NCBI GenBank assembly: GCA_964619265.1 | Contig: CAZUCE010000040.1 | Location: forward strand, 1-38,824 | Reading direction: 5' to 3' | Length of the DNA stretch: 38,824 nt | Source: CAZUCE01 sp964619265 | Lineage (GTDB): Bacteria > Planctomycetota > UBA1135 > GCA-002686595 | Program-made: the position numbers and the translations under genes | Notes under the pieces: generated by a model | Told to the model about the DNA's origin: nothing | Database searches by the model: none | The model's input: only the letters and a program-made list of their open reading frames with translations | Shown: positions 16,382 through 25,111 of the stretch, in pieces | Numbering within the stretch: position 1 is the first letter of the stretch | Layout of the letters: the number at the start of each line of letters is the position of its first letter

Positions 16382-18526
16382 ATGCACCCGATGCACCTCT
16401 CGCCCGCTGCGGGGCTCCTGCTCGCCGGATCGTTGCTCGCCGTGACTCCCACCGCCGCTTCCACGGCGCTTGAGTTTCCGGGGATCCAGCGGCCGGCCAG
16501 CCACTTTCCCATCGCCGCGCAAGAACGCGAGCACGTCTCCCGCGACGAAGCCGCCGGAGCAGCCATCGAGGCGATCCGCGCCAATGATTTCGATCGCGCA
16601 CGGGAGATCCTGGGCCAGGAGCTGGTCGTGGAGCGCCTCGACAAGGGTCGCGCCGACCTGGACGCGGGCAATCCGGCCGCCGCACTTCCGGCGATCGATC
16701 GCGCGCTTCAAATCGACCCCCGCCATCGCGGCGCTCTCCGCCTCCGGGCCGAGGGCCTGATGATGCTCGGCGAGGATCGCATGAACGCTGGCGGCTCGTT
16801 CGTGCTCGGCACCTTCGAAGACGCCGAGCGAGCCTTCGAGCGCTCCGGGCCCGATGCCTTCGCTTGGTTCGGTCGAGCCCGCGCCGCCTACCTCCAAAAT
16901 CGCGCGAGCGATGCGCATGATTTTGCGCAGCGCGGCGCCCGGCTGCTGCGCGACCAAGCCACGGTCGAGGCCTCCGCGCCCACCGACGAGAACGCCCAGG
17001 CTGCCTCCGAGGGCCGCGACCCGAGCGATCCACCGATCCCGTTGCTTGAGCAGTACCGGTTCGGATCCGCCCAACGGATTCTCGCGGACTCGTGCTATCT
17101 CGCTTACGCCGAGGCCGCCCAGGCAGCCTACGATCAGACCCCGGACGCCGACGCCGCGGTCGAAGCCGCGCTTTACCTGGAAGCTCTCGGCGAGATCGAC
17201 GCACTCGTCGCGACCGCGCCCGACCGCGCGGATACCTGGCTCTTGCTCTCCAACCTGCACCTGTACCGCAGCCAGGCGACCGGCAACTGGCAAGACACGC
17301 AGCGAGCGCTCGACGCCACACGTGCGGGCCTCGATCGCTTGCCCGACGATCCGAGCTTGCTCGGACGCCTCACCTCCACCGCGCGCACGCTCGGAGGAAA
17401 CGCACGGGCCGCCGAGGTGCTCGGCAGTTACGTGGCCAGCAACCCGGCCGGATTCCAAGGCGTGATGGCCTTGTCCCAGGTGCATTTCGAAAACGGACTC
17501 GAGCTGGTTCCCACGGACCTAACCGACGCCGAAGGCTTCGGCTTGGCTCGCGAACAATTCAACCTGGCCGAAGCGCGCTTCGTCGAAGCGGAAAGCCTAG
17601 CCACGGGCGAGGCCGCAGGTTCGGTCGCCTCCTGGAAGGCCATCTCGATCACCGCCTCGGGCTGGATGGCTTACTGGGGCGAGGATCTCGAGTCGGCGCG
17701 GGCCGAATTCCTGCGCTCGGAGGACGTGATGCAGGGCGGCGCCCAGGTGACCTACGGCGACCGGATGCGCAGTGGTGTGCGCGGGCTGCAGGGGCTGGTG
17801 GGCAAGCACAACGAGCGAGGCGATCTGGGCCTCGCGCGCGATGTGCAAGACGACCTGGTCAGGCTTCTTCCCGACGACTCGACCATGTGGAACGATGCCG
17901 GGTTCTTCCGCCGCGAGGTAGCCAATGCGCTGCAATTCCGCGCACGCGAGCTGTGCCGTGCGGCGGGCGGTGAAGAGACCGATCCGGAGCGCTTGACGCA
18001 GCTGCGCTCGGTCGCCGAAGTCGCGAACGAACTGTACGGCACCGAAGCCGAGAAGCGGATGTTCCGCGAACACTCCGAGACACTCTCCGAAGCCGCCCGG
18101 ACCGAGATGGAGCGCAGCGCGCAGGCCTACGAGCAGGCAATCCTGCTCGCGCCCGACGACGTGGTCGTCCTGAACGACTCCGCGCTGATTTACGTCCATT
18201 ACTTGCATCGCGACCTCGAGCTGGCCGAACAGCGCTTCCTGCGCGCGATCGAACTCGGCGGCGAGATCCTCGCTGAGGAAGATCTCGACGACGAAACCCG
18301 CAACCTCGTGTCCGTGCCCTACGGCGACGCCCACGAGAACCTCGGTGTCCTCTACCTCGAGCACAGCGAACAACCTGAGCGAGCCCGGGCCTTTTTCAAA
18401 CGAGCCTTGGAGTTTGGCCCCGGTCCGCGACCCAAGATCACCGAGTTCTACCTTCCGGTCTGTGACGGCAAGACACCGACTAGCTTTGTTCTCGACGTCC
18501 ACTCCTGGGGCAAGCCCTGCTCCTGA
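16382..18526 (+). CDS. Exported TPR-repeat protein
   Basis: 714 residues from ATG 16382 (MHPMHLSPAAGLLLAGSLLAV, a signal peptide cleaved near TAAS); the frame is open upstream to 16274 but that part is not protein-like. The mature protein is built of tetratricopeptide-like helical pairs, for example DAGNPAAALPAIDRALQIDP (about residue 100), YEQAILLAPDDVVVLNDSA (about 590-610) and the C-terminal GDAHENLGVLYLEHSEQPE. It ends with a short non-repeat tail having two Cys. TPR arrays mediate protein-protein contacts; the exported location suggests an envelope or periplasmic scaffold. It is 55 bases upstream of a second exported TPR gene with related C-terminal repeats, probably a paralogue in the same operon. 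Partner unknown. Confidence 0.87.
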   Translation: MHPMHLSPAAGLLLAGSLLAVTPTAASTALEFPGIQRPASHFPIAAQEREHVSRDEAAGAAIEAIRANDFDRAREILGQELVVERLDKGRADLDAGNPAAALPAIDRALQIDPRHRGALRLRAEGLMMLGEDRMNAGGSFVLGTFEDAERAFERSGPDAFAWFGRARAAYLQNRASDAHDFAQRGARLLRDQATVEASAPTDENAQAASEGRDPSDPPIPLLEQYRFGSAQRILADSCYLAYAEAAQAAYDQTPDADAAVEAALYLEALGEIDALVATAPDRADTWLLLSNLHLYRSQATGNWQDTQRALDATRAGLDRLPDDPSLLGRLTSTARTLGGNARAAEVLGSYVASNPAGFQGVMALSQVHFENGLELVPTDLTDAEGFGLAREQFNLAEARFVEAESLATGEAAGSVASWKAISITASGWMAYWGEDLESARAEFLRSEDVMQGGAQVTYGDRMRSGVRGLQGLVGKHNERGDLGLARDVQDDLVRLLPDDSTMWNDAGFFRREVANALQFRARELCRAAGGEETDPERLTQLRSVAEVANELYGTEAEKRMFREHSETLSEAARTEMERSAQAYEQAILLAPDDVVVLNDSALIYVHYLHRDLELAEQRFLRAIELGGEILAEEDLDDETRNLVSVPYGDAHENLGVLYLEHSEQPERARAFFKRALEFGPGPRPKITEFYLPVCDGKTPTSFVLDVHSWGKPCS

Positions 18527-18581
18527 ACGCTTCGGATCCCGCGGATTTTGCCCTCCGCCGACTGAACACCCCCGCCCCGCT

Positions 18582-20297
18582 ATGAACCCGATCGGCTTCC
18601 TCGCTTTCGCCCTGTTCTCTCCTCCCGTGCTGGCTACTGCGGCTCCCGCTGTGCCATTCGCGCATCTCCAGGAAACCGATCTTGAGGAGTGGATCGAGCG
18701 CGGACGACGCGCGATGGATGCTGGAGATCTCCAGCAAGCCCGCCAAATTCTCGAGCAGGCTGCTGCGCTCGACAAGGACGGCGAACAGGGCTTGATTTGG
18801 CTCCTGCGACTCGAGATCGCCGAAGGCAAGCATGATTCGGTGCTTGGTCAGGTCTCGAGCCTCAGGAGTGAAGGCGCAGACGGGCTCGACTACGAATACC
18901 TGCTCGGCATGGCGATGGCCGCGAAGTGCGCTAACGACATGGCCGCCGGCGGTAGCTCATCCCTGCAGTTCTTTCTGGAAGACGCGCGCAACACTCTGGC
19001 GAAGGTCACCGAAGCGGATCCAGCTCGCTATCGGGACGCCCATGCCGAACTGTCCTGGATCGCGTTCGAACTCTCCGACTTGGATCTCACCGAGCGCGCC
19101 GCGACCGCGGCGCTCGAACTCAATCCCGACCAGCCGAACCAGGAAATGCAGCTCGGAAGGGTGTACCTGGCGCGCCTTGCGGTCGCCTACCAGGAGCAGC
19201 CCGCCGACCTTGAGAACCTGAAGTCCCACGCCGATCCGGCCGAGCTTCATCTCGGCCGAGTGATCCAGTTGATCCCGAGCGACACACCCGACGCGGGCCT
19301 CCTGACTCTGGCGGCCCAGGCCCACGGCCAAATCGCGACGGTGCGTGCTTACCTGAGCGACCAGGACGGCGCGGCACTGGCTTACACCGAGGCCTTGGTC
19401 CTCGACCCGAACGCCGTCAACCTCGGCACCGCGCTGTCGGTCGTCGAAAACGAGCGTTTCACGAAGCTCCTTGCCGAAGCCAGCCGACGGTTCACCGAAC
19501 GCCATGGCCAGCGGGATGCCCGCGACGCCACGCTTCAGTGGTGGCTCGGCTGGGCCCTGTACGACACCAATGATCCGCGCGAATTCGACAACTCGGAGGC
19601 CGCCTTCCGCAAGGCCTTGGACAAGTACCCCGCGTTTACGACCGCGCACTACTACCTCGGCCTGGTGAGTTTCGCCCGCCAGGAATACGACGATGCGCTC
19701 GAGCACCTGCGCACCCACGCACGCCTGGCTCCTGAAGAGTTGTACAGCCTGGTCGGCAACGACGGCGACAACCTCCCCCGTCTAACCGGCCTTCTCGATC
19801 ACTTCTACCAGGCCGGCCGCCTCGGCGAAGCGTCGTTCATGGGCAACCTGCTCGCAAGGGGTTATCCGACCTACGCGCCCTACTGGAACAACCTGGGCCT
19901 GTTCCTGCGCGATCACGGAGCCATGCTGGCCGCGGTCGCGAATCGCGACGGCGACGACAGCGAAGAATCGGCCAGCGAGATCGCTCAAACCTACGAGCAG
20001 TCCTACAACGCCTACGTGCGTGCGCTCGACCTCGAGCCGGAGAATCCCGCCTACTTGAACGATACAGCGGTCATCCTCCACTACTACTTGGAGCGCGATT
20101 ACGAGAACGCGCTTGAGATGTACGCACGCGCGGCGATCGCGGCTCAGGAGCAGTTGGATTCGGGCGACGTGCCGGCCAACGAAGCCGAGATCGTGCGCAT
20201 CGCCCTGCGCGACGCGAAAAACAACCGGGCCTTGCTGGAGCGCAAGATCGCCGACGAAGCCCGAGGCGAAGCCAAGCAAGAAGCGACGGGCGGCTGA
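18582..20297 (+). CDS. Exported TPR-repeat protein, paralogue of its neighbour
   Basis: 571 residues from ATG 18582 with a signal peptide (MNPIGFLAFALFSPPVLATA); the frame opens earlier at 18345 but that part overlaps the preceding gene. TPR motifs include WIERGRRAMDAGDLQQARQI (about 30-50), AFRKALDKYPAFTTAHYYLG (about 345) and ALDLEPENPAYLNDTAVILH (about 485). The C-terminal block, with NDTAVILHYYLERDYENAL, parallels NDSALIYVHYLHRDLELAE of the upstream gene, so the two are related by duplication. The C-terminus is charged (KIADEARGEAKQEATGG). It ends 23 bases before a 20-bp tandem repeat array. Function not known; joint action with the upstream TPR protein is likely from position. Confidence 0.86.
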   Translation: MNPIGFLAFALFSPPVLATAAPAVPFAHLQETDLEEWIERGRRAMDAGDLQQARQILEQAAALDKDGEQGLIWLLRLEIAEGKHDSVLGQVSSLRSEGADGLDYEYLLGMAMAAKCANDMAAGGSSSLQFFLEDARNTLAKVTEADPARYRDAHAELSWIAFELSDLDLTERAATAALELNPDQPNQEMQLGRVYLARLAVAYQEQPADLENLKSHADPAELHLGRVIQLIPSDTPDAGLLTLAAQAHGQIATVRAYLSDQDGAALAYTEALVLDPNAVNLGTALSVVENERFTKLLAEASRRFTERHGQRDARDATLQWWLGWALYDTNDPREFDNSEAAFRKALDKYPAFTTAHYYLGLVSFARQEYDDALEHLRTHARLAPEELYSLVGNDGDNLPRLTGLLDHFYQAGRLGEASFMGNLLARGYPTYAPYWNNLGLFLRDHGAMLAAVANRDGDDSEESASEIAQTYEQSYNAYVRALDLEPENPAYLNDTAVILHYYLERDYENALEMYARAAIAAQEQLDSGDVPANEAEIVRIALRDAKNNRALLERKIADEARGEAKQEATGG

Positions 20298-20320
20298 CGC
20301 TCGATGCGGGTCGTCAGGCC

Positions 20321-20400
20321 CCTCGGATCCAATCAGGGCCCCTCGAATCCAATCGGGGCCCCTTGGATCCAATCAGGGCCGCTCGGCTCAATTCAGGTCC
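20321..20400. repeat. 20-bp tandem repeat array, four copies
   Basis: Four exact-length units of 20 bases start at 20321, 20341, 20361 and 20381; the consensus is CCTCGGATCCAATCAGGGCC, and a partial fifth unit follows at 20401. The first three differ at one to three positions; the fourth is more diverged. Neighbouring units can pair as hairpins (GGCCCC with GGGGCC around the variable centre). The array fills the gap between the convergent TPR and MFS genes, and its last unit runs into the 3' end of the MFS coding sequence. There is no spacer pattern, so it is not a CRISPR; termination by hairpin formation is possible. Confidence 0.85.
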
Positions 20401-21634
20401 CCTCGGCTAAAGCCCGCGCCTGCCTCCGGCGCTCGAGCCACCCAAACAGGCTCATGGATCCGGAGGTCAGGGCCGCCGCACCGAACAGGCCCTGAATTCC
20501 GAGCACCGACACCAGCCCGCCCCCCATTCCCGCGGCCAGCGACAGGGAAAGCGTCCGCGACGAAAACACCGCTCCGTAGCTCGACCCCCGCCGGTGCGCG
20601 GGCGCTTCGGACCCGGCTAGTGCGAAGGCGCACGGTCCCATCGCCGCACCCGCAAGGGACAGCCCGACGCGGGTCGCCAGCAGGGCCGCGAACGTTGTCA
20701 CGAAGACCGTGACTCCCAGCGCCAACGAGCAAATCGCGCTCGCAACGATCAGGGCACGCAAGTGCCCGATCCGGTCCCCCCAGCGCCCCCAAAGCGGCAT
20801 CGCGACCAAGTTGGCAACCGCCATCGCGGTGAACAAGAGACCGGTTCGGCTCTGATGAACCGCCGCGTCCAGCCCCGGTGAAAGGTCGCGCACGAAGAGC
20901 TCGAGCTGGGGGTTCGTCGCGCCGATCCCGAATTGGGTGACGAACAACAGCAAGAGTCCGGCGCGCATGCGAGGTCGCTCCCAAAGCGCCTGCAAGTCGC
21001 GACCCAGACCTTGCAGCATCTCGAGGAAACTGGCCGAATTCTCGTTCAGCGGCGTCTCGTCCGCTTCCCGACGCTCCTCGGCTACGAGAGCCACCAGCAG
21101 CGCAGCGGCTCCGCTCATCATCGCAACCCAAAGAAAGAGAGACCCCACGCCGAAGCGGGCCGCGAGTAACCCGCCCACCAAGGGGCCAATGATCGCTCCC
21201 GCGGCCATCGCCATCTGCAAGTTGCCGGCCAGTCGGCCCTGGCGCTCACTGGGGACCCCAACGCTCACCAAGGTGATCGAAGGCGGCAAAAACCCCGAGA
21301 ACATCCCTTGCCCGAGTCGCAAGACGAACAGCTCGAGCGGCGTTCGGGCGAAGGACATCAGTCCTACGAAGATGGTCAACGCGAACATCGAGCGCACGAC
21401 CATCAACTTGCGTCCGTAGCGATCCCCGAACGCGCCCCAAAAGGGCCCCATCAGGGCGGCCATGAACGGCGCCGCGCCGTGACACACGCCACTCCACAGG
21501 GCGACTTGGCTGCGATCCTCGATGCCCAGGCCTTCCACGACGCTGGGGAAGAAGGGCAGAAAGCTCATCATCCCCAGCGCCGAGAGCAGATTCGCGATCC
21601 AAATGACCGCAAACGTTCGGCGCTGCGCGCTCAT
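20393..21634 (-). CDS. MFS transporter, drug-exporter (DHA1/TetA) type
   Basis: 413 residues with about 12 hydrophobic segments in two sixes separated by a hydrophilic loop (about 190-225). The MFS loop motif is present between segments 2 and 3 as GAFGDRYGRKLMVV and again in the second half as GRWGDRIGHLRALI; the fifth-segment motif of exporters is seen in AAGAIIGPLVGGLLA. ATG 21634 is preferred over a TTG directly before it. Such proteins are proton-driven exporters of small molecules in the inner membrane. It starts 40 bases after the last shell-protein gene on the same strand, so it may belong to the microcompartment operon, for example for substrate or product traffic; this is inference. 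The extreme 3' end lies in the tandem repeat array. Confidence 0.9.
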   Translation of the reverse strand: MSAQRRTFAVIWIANLLSALGMMSFLPFFPSVVEGLGIEDRSQVALWSGVCHGAAPFMAALMGPFWGAFGDRYGRKLMVVRSMFALTIFVGLMSFARTPLELFVLRLGQGMFSGFLPPSITLVSVGVPSERQGRLAGNLQMAMAAGAIIGPLVGGLLAARFGVGSLFLWVAMMSGAAALLVALVAEERREADETPLNENSASFLEMLQGLGRDLQALWERPRMRAGLLLLFVTQFGIGATNPQLELFVRDLSPGLDAAVHQSRTGLLFTAMAVANLVAMPLWGRWGDRIGHLRALIVASAICSLALGVTVFVTTFAALLATRVGLSLAGAAMGPCAFALAGSEAPAHRRGSSYGAVFSSRTLSLSLAAGMGGGLVSVLGIQGLFGAAALTSGSMSLFGWLERRRQARALAEGT

Positions 21635-21674
21635 CAATTCGCGCCCCTAGCTCGCGCGGGGACGCCGGTTCGGG

Positions 21675-22289
21675 TCACAGGTGCCGGACCAATTCCGGAT
21701 GCGGATTCGGCACGACAACCTGGCGCAGCAGATGACCGGAAGCTTCCGCGGCCCGCCCCGAGGCCACGATCGAGGACCGCACATCGGAGACCTCGCCTGT
21801 GATCGTCAGGTAGCTCTTGCCGCCCAGTCCGTTCGCGATCCGCAGGGCCAGAAGGTCCACCGCCGCTGTTTTCACGGCGAGGTCAGCCGCGGCCACAGCG
21901 CTCGCCACGGTGCTCAGTTCCAGCACGCCAATCGCATCCAATTCGCCGGCAAGCACACCGCCCTGGCGCCGAAGAGCCATGGGCACTTGTTCGTGAGCCT
22001 GGGGCAGGAACAGGCGATCGACCAGATCCCGGCCTGCGCGCTCGGTACCGTTCTCGATCGCCGAGCGCACGGCCTCCACTTCCCCGGAGAACAGCGCCAC
22101 AAACTTGCCCGGTTGCACTGGCGTCGCAACCAGCAGCTCTACGAGCCCCCCTTTGAGCACCTCATCGGCCACTTCCACGCCGGCCGCTACCGAGCCGAGC
22201 TCCAGCAGCCCCAGACACGGGCTCGGGTTGGTCTCGTGGAGGAAGGGGTTCACGTCGTTCCAGACGCGGGTTCCGTTCTTGTCGCTCAT
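21675..22289 (-). CDS. BMC-T tandem-domain shell protein
   Basis: 204 residues, two fused BMC domains. The first has LGLLELGSVAAGVEVADEVL, then ELLVATPVQPGKFVALFSGE (about 27-95); the second has IGVLELSTVASAVAAADLAV, then LTITGEVSDVRSSI (about 120-190). Both show the fold's typical beginning and the G-E-V turn that precedes the long helix. Tandem BMC proteins form trimers that fill hexamer positions in the shell and often have larger pores. ATG 22289 is chosen; an in-frame TTG lies three codons upstream. It begins five bases after the stop of the preceding shell-like gene, so the two are tightly linked. No Cys cluster for an FeS centre is visible at the pore positions. Confidence 0.93.
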   Translation of the reverse strand: MSDKNGTRVWNDVNPFLHETNPSPCLGLLELGSVAAGVEVADEVLKGGLVELLVATPVQPGKFVALFSGEVEAVRSAIENGTERAGRDLVDRLFLPQAHEQVPMALRRQGGVLAGELDAIGVLELSTVASAVAAADLAVKTAAVDLLALRIANGLGGKSYLTITGEVSDVRSSIVASGRAAEASGHLLRQVVVPNPHPELVRHL

Positions 22290-22294
22290 GGGAT

Positions 22295-22912
22295 TCAAGA
22301 GGCGCTTTGCAGCGCGGAGATCGCGGCCTTGGCCGCAGAGTCGATCGAGGCGTCGTCCCCGGCCAAGCGCAGTCGGCCGACCGCACCCGAGCTCTCCAGG
22401 TCAACCAGCCGCACCGGACTGTGTTTTTCCGCTTCGTTGGCGGCGAGACAAATCCAAACCGCGGGTGTCACCTCAAGGGTAAACAGCGCATCGCCTTCGA
22501 GGGCGAGCATGCCGCAGCGTTCGCGGTTGAGCAGCGCGGCGTGGTGAGCGTCGAGCTTGCGGATCACTTCGCTCTGCAGCACCTCGGGTCGATCCGAGGC
22601 CTCGGGGCTCATGCCGAATCGCTTCAGCGCTGCGCGTCCGCCTTCGCGCACCTGCCCCTGGTCGGGACCGTGGAATTCAAGCGTTCCGTAAAGACGCTCG
22701 GTCAACAAAACCCCGGGACGAACGTCGGCCGCCTTCAGAGCTGCGTCGAGCAGACCGTTGGCCGCCATGCCCGGTTCGACTTCGATCCAGTAGGCAGCGT
22801 CGCCGGGCACCGGCAAAAATCCCCCTGAGCGCACCGACAGCGCGGCCGCGAGCTGCGGCTGGAGCTGGTCCAGTACGAAGGCTCCGCGGAGGCTCGGGGT
22901 CGGGGCGGGCAT
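22295..22912 (-). CDS. Divergent tandem-BMC shell protein
   Basis: 205 residues with two weakly similar halves. First half: YWIEVEPGMAANGLLDAALKAADVRPGVLL, split by GTLEFHGPDQGQVREGGRAAL; second half: LFTLEVTPAVWICLAANEAE, followed by GRLRLAGDDASIDSAAKAAI. Each repeats the order strand, helix with Ala-rich face, strand with G-D, helix, which is the BMC domain order. I therefore read it as a diverged BMC-T protein, closer in feel to EutL/PduB-type permuted trimers than to its neighbour; the assignment is by pattern and position. It sits 37 bases after a BMC-H gene and five bases before the clear BMC-T gene. A non-shell protein that borrows the fold cannot be excluded. Confidence 0.72.
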   Translation of the reverse strand: MPAPTPSLRGAFVLDQLQPQLAAALSVRSGGFLPVPGDAAYWIEVEPGMAANGLLDAALKAADVRPGVLLTERLYGTLEFHGPDQGQVREGGRAALKRFGMSPEASDRPEVLQSEVIRKLDAHHAALLNRERCGMLALEGDALFTLEVTPAVWICLAANEAEKHSPVRLVDLESSGAVGRLRLAGDDASIDSAAKAAISALQSAS

Positions 22913-22949
22913 GGGGGAGATGGTCTAGGGGTTCGCGAAGCGAAGCGCC

Positions 22950-23240
22950 TCAGGCGCCTTCGGGAACCGGCGGCAGGAAGCCTTCCAGCTCTTCGGCCGG
23001 ACGTGGAATCACGTGCACGCTGAGCAATTCGCCCACGCGCTTGGCGGCGGCGGCACCAGCTTCGGTGGCGGCTTTCACCGCGCCGACCTCGCCGCGCACC
23101 ATGACGGTCACGAGAGCCCCGCCGGAGATCTCCTTGCCGAGCAGGGTGACCTTGGCGGCTTTGCACATGGCATCGGCGGCTTCGACAGCGCCGACCATGC
23201 CGCGGGTCTCAACGAGTCCGAGGGCGATCAGGGAATCCAT
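22950..23240 (-). CDS. BMC-H hexameric shell protein (PduA/CsoS1-like)
   Basis: 96 residues, a complete single BMC domain: ALGLVETRGMVGAVEAADAM, CKAAKVTLLGKEISGGALVT, MVRGEVGAVKAATEAGAAAA and a short tail with HVIPRPAEELE. Hexamers of this protein tile the facets of microcompartments; the pore-lining loop reads KEISGGALV. It differs from the other BMC-H of this operon mainly in the pore loop and in its tail, so the two may give different pores. It lies 45 bases after the aldehyde dehydrogenase gene and 37 bases before the next shell-like gene on the same strand. Confidence 0.97.
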   Translation of the reverse strand: MDSLIALGLVETRGMVGAVEAADAMCKAAKVTLLGKEISGGALVTVMVRGEVGAVKAATEAGAAAAKRVGELLSVHVIPRPAEELEGFLPPVPEGA

Positions 23241-23285
23241 GGAGGAGTGGGGTGAGAGCTCGAAGGAAGTAGAAAGTGAACGGGA

Positions 23286-25079
23286 TCAGGCCGTGCATGC
23301 GCCGGTGCGCACGTCCTGGAGAGGGCAGCCTCGGCAAGGCCCCATCGGGCAACCACTGCCGATTTCGGAGCCCGGCTGCGGCCCGGCCGCGGCCACCAGC
23401 GGGGCTGGCAAACCGCTCGAATCGGGGCGCGCCGGCGACGCGCCGGGCGAGGCCGCCTGCTGGCCGCGGGCCCAAGCGGGCACCGGTTGACCGGCACCTG
23501 GCCTGGTCACACCGGATCCGGCGGGGATCGTCTGCGCATACGCCGGCGCGGGAACCGGTGACGCGGCGGGCGCCGCCTTCGGCATCGCCGGCGAGGTGAA
23601 CTTGCGATCCGGTCGCCAGGTCGATGGATCCACCGGCGGCGGTGTCGCCCGCCGGGCCATCGGCGCCAGGTCGCGTTCGCCGAGCAGCTCGAGCGCGCGC
23701 GATTGATCTTGGGCGTAGCGCTCGTCGAAACCGGGCGTGCGGGTGGCCACCCGTTTGACGTTGATCAGGTGCTTGGCCGTGATGTTGTCCGAAGTGATGT
23801 TGCCCGCTAGGGGTCCGCATCCGAGGCTCATCGAGGGGGCTAACCCGGTGGAGTAGCCCACCGACCCCTGGCTGGTCGGACCATTGACCACAATGCGGCT
23901 GGCCGGCTTCTGCAGCGCCCAGGCATCGAGCACGCCCTGATCCGTGGCCCACACGCCGATCGTGTGGCCGAGTCCGCCATGGCGCAGGATCTCGAACGAC
24001 ACGCGACAGCCCGCTTCCCAACCGTCGACCACGTGAACCGAAAGGAGTGGGCACAGAATCTCGCAGGACAGCGGGAAATTCGGTCCGACTCCACCCTGGT
24101 GCGCCAGCAGCACTTTCGTATCGCTCGACACCTGGAAACCTGCCGCACGGGCAACCGCGCGAGGGTCGACGCCAACGACGTCCGGATTCATGTGAGCGCC
24201 GCGCACCGCGTACTTCTCGAGCAGTGCCGTTTCGTCCGGGCTGCACAAGTGGGCACCGTTCGCAGCCAGCTCGGAGAGCATCCGTTCGGCAATTCGTTCG
24301 TCCAAGACCAGCGCCTGTTCGGAGCAGCACAGGGTCGCGAAGTCGAATTGCTGGCTCTCGACGATCCAATGCCCTGCTTCACGCAGATCCGCCGAGCGGT
24401 CGATGTACACCGGCACGTTGCCCGGGCCCACGCCGTAGGCCGGCTTGCCCGAACTGTAGGCCGCCTGAACCAACCCGGCTCCACCCGTGGCGAGGATCAA
24501 CTTGAGATCCTTGTGCTTCATCAACGCGCCGGTCGACTCGAGCGTCGGCTTCTCCAGCACCTGAACCAGATCCGGGTTCGCGCCGGCGCGCTCGAGCGCG
24601 CGCCTCAGAACCTCGCAGGTCTCGGCGATGCAGCGCTTCGCTCGCGGATGCGGACTGATCACAATCGCGTTGCGGCCTTTGAGCGCGATCAGGCTCTTGC
24701 CGATCGCCGTCGAAGTCGGGTTGGTGGTCGGGACGATGCCCGCCACCACGCCGATCGGCGTCGCGACCTCGGTCACGCCGGTCGCTGGGTCGCTGGCCAT
24801 CACCCCCACCGTCCGTTCGGTTCGAATCGAATCCCAAACCCCTTCGGACGCGAACAGGTTCTTCAGCACCTTGGAGGGCGCCCGCCCAATGCCGGTTTCC
24901 GAAACGGCCAGGCGCGCGAGATCCGCCGCAGCCTTCGAGGCCGCATCCACCATCGCTTTGCAAAGAGCGTCGACTTCGTCTTGGCTCGCGTGGGCCACGC
25001 TGGCCTGAGCCGCGACGGCACGGGCCATCGCGTCGCGCACCTCTTGGAGGGCGAGCAGATCAGGATCTAAACGCGGCAC
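23286..25079 (-). CDS. CoA-acylating aldehyde dehydrogenase with Cys-containing C-terminal tail
   Basis: 597 residues from GTG 25079. The core (1-about 485) is an acylating aldehyde dehydrogenase of the EutE/PduP/AdhE-N type: N-terminal EVRDAMARAVAAQA, PIGVVAGIVPTTNPTSTAIG (about 108-127), LILATGGAGLVQAA and GVGPGNVPVYID (about 216-227), and the catalytic block FDFATLCCSEQ, where Cys251 aligns with the nucleophile. It converts an aldehyde plus CoA and NAD+ to acyl-CoA, the core enzyme of catabolic microcompartments. The remaining 110 residues are a Pro/Ala-rich linker ending in SGCPMGPCRGCPLQD and a final GACTA, four Cys in all. This tail is absent from ordinary EutE or PduP and may be a cargo-targeting peptide or a metal/redox site. 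It lies between two BMC-H genes. Confidence 0.94.
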   Translation of the reverse strand: MPRLDPDLLALQEVRDAMARAVAAQASVAHASQDEVDALCKAMVDAASKAAADLARLAVSETGIGRAPSKVLKNLFASEGVWDSIRTERTVGVMASDPATGVTEVATPIGVVAGIVPTTNPTSTAIGKSLIALKGRNAIVISPHPRAKRCIAETCEVLRRALERAGANPDLVQVLEKPTLESTGALMKHKDLKLILATGGAGLVQAAYSSGKPAYGVGPGNVPVYIDRSADLREAGHWIVESQQFDFATLCCSEQALVLDERIAERMLSELAANGAHLCSPDETALLEKYAVRGAHMNPDVVGVDPRAVARAAGFQVSSDTKVLLAHQGGVGPNFPLSCEILCPLLSVHVVDGWEAGCRVSFEILRHGGLGHTIGVWATDQGVLDAWALQKPASRIVVNGPTSQGSVGYSTGLAPSMSLGCGPLAGNITSDNITAKHLINVKRVATRTPGFDERYAQDQSRALELLGERDLAPMARRATPPPVDPSTWRPDRKFTSPAMPKAAPAASPVPAPAYAQTIPAGSGVTRPGAGQPVPAWARGQQAASPGASPARPDSSGLPAPLVAAAGPQPGSEIGSGCPMGPCRGCPLQDVRTGACTA

Positions 25080-25111
25080 GAAGTTTCAGCTGCCGAAACA
25101 GCCGGTTGGGC

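Noticed and set aside
20321..20400. CRISPR array
   Set aside because: Repeats are directly head-to-tail with no spacers and no cas genes are near.
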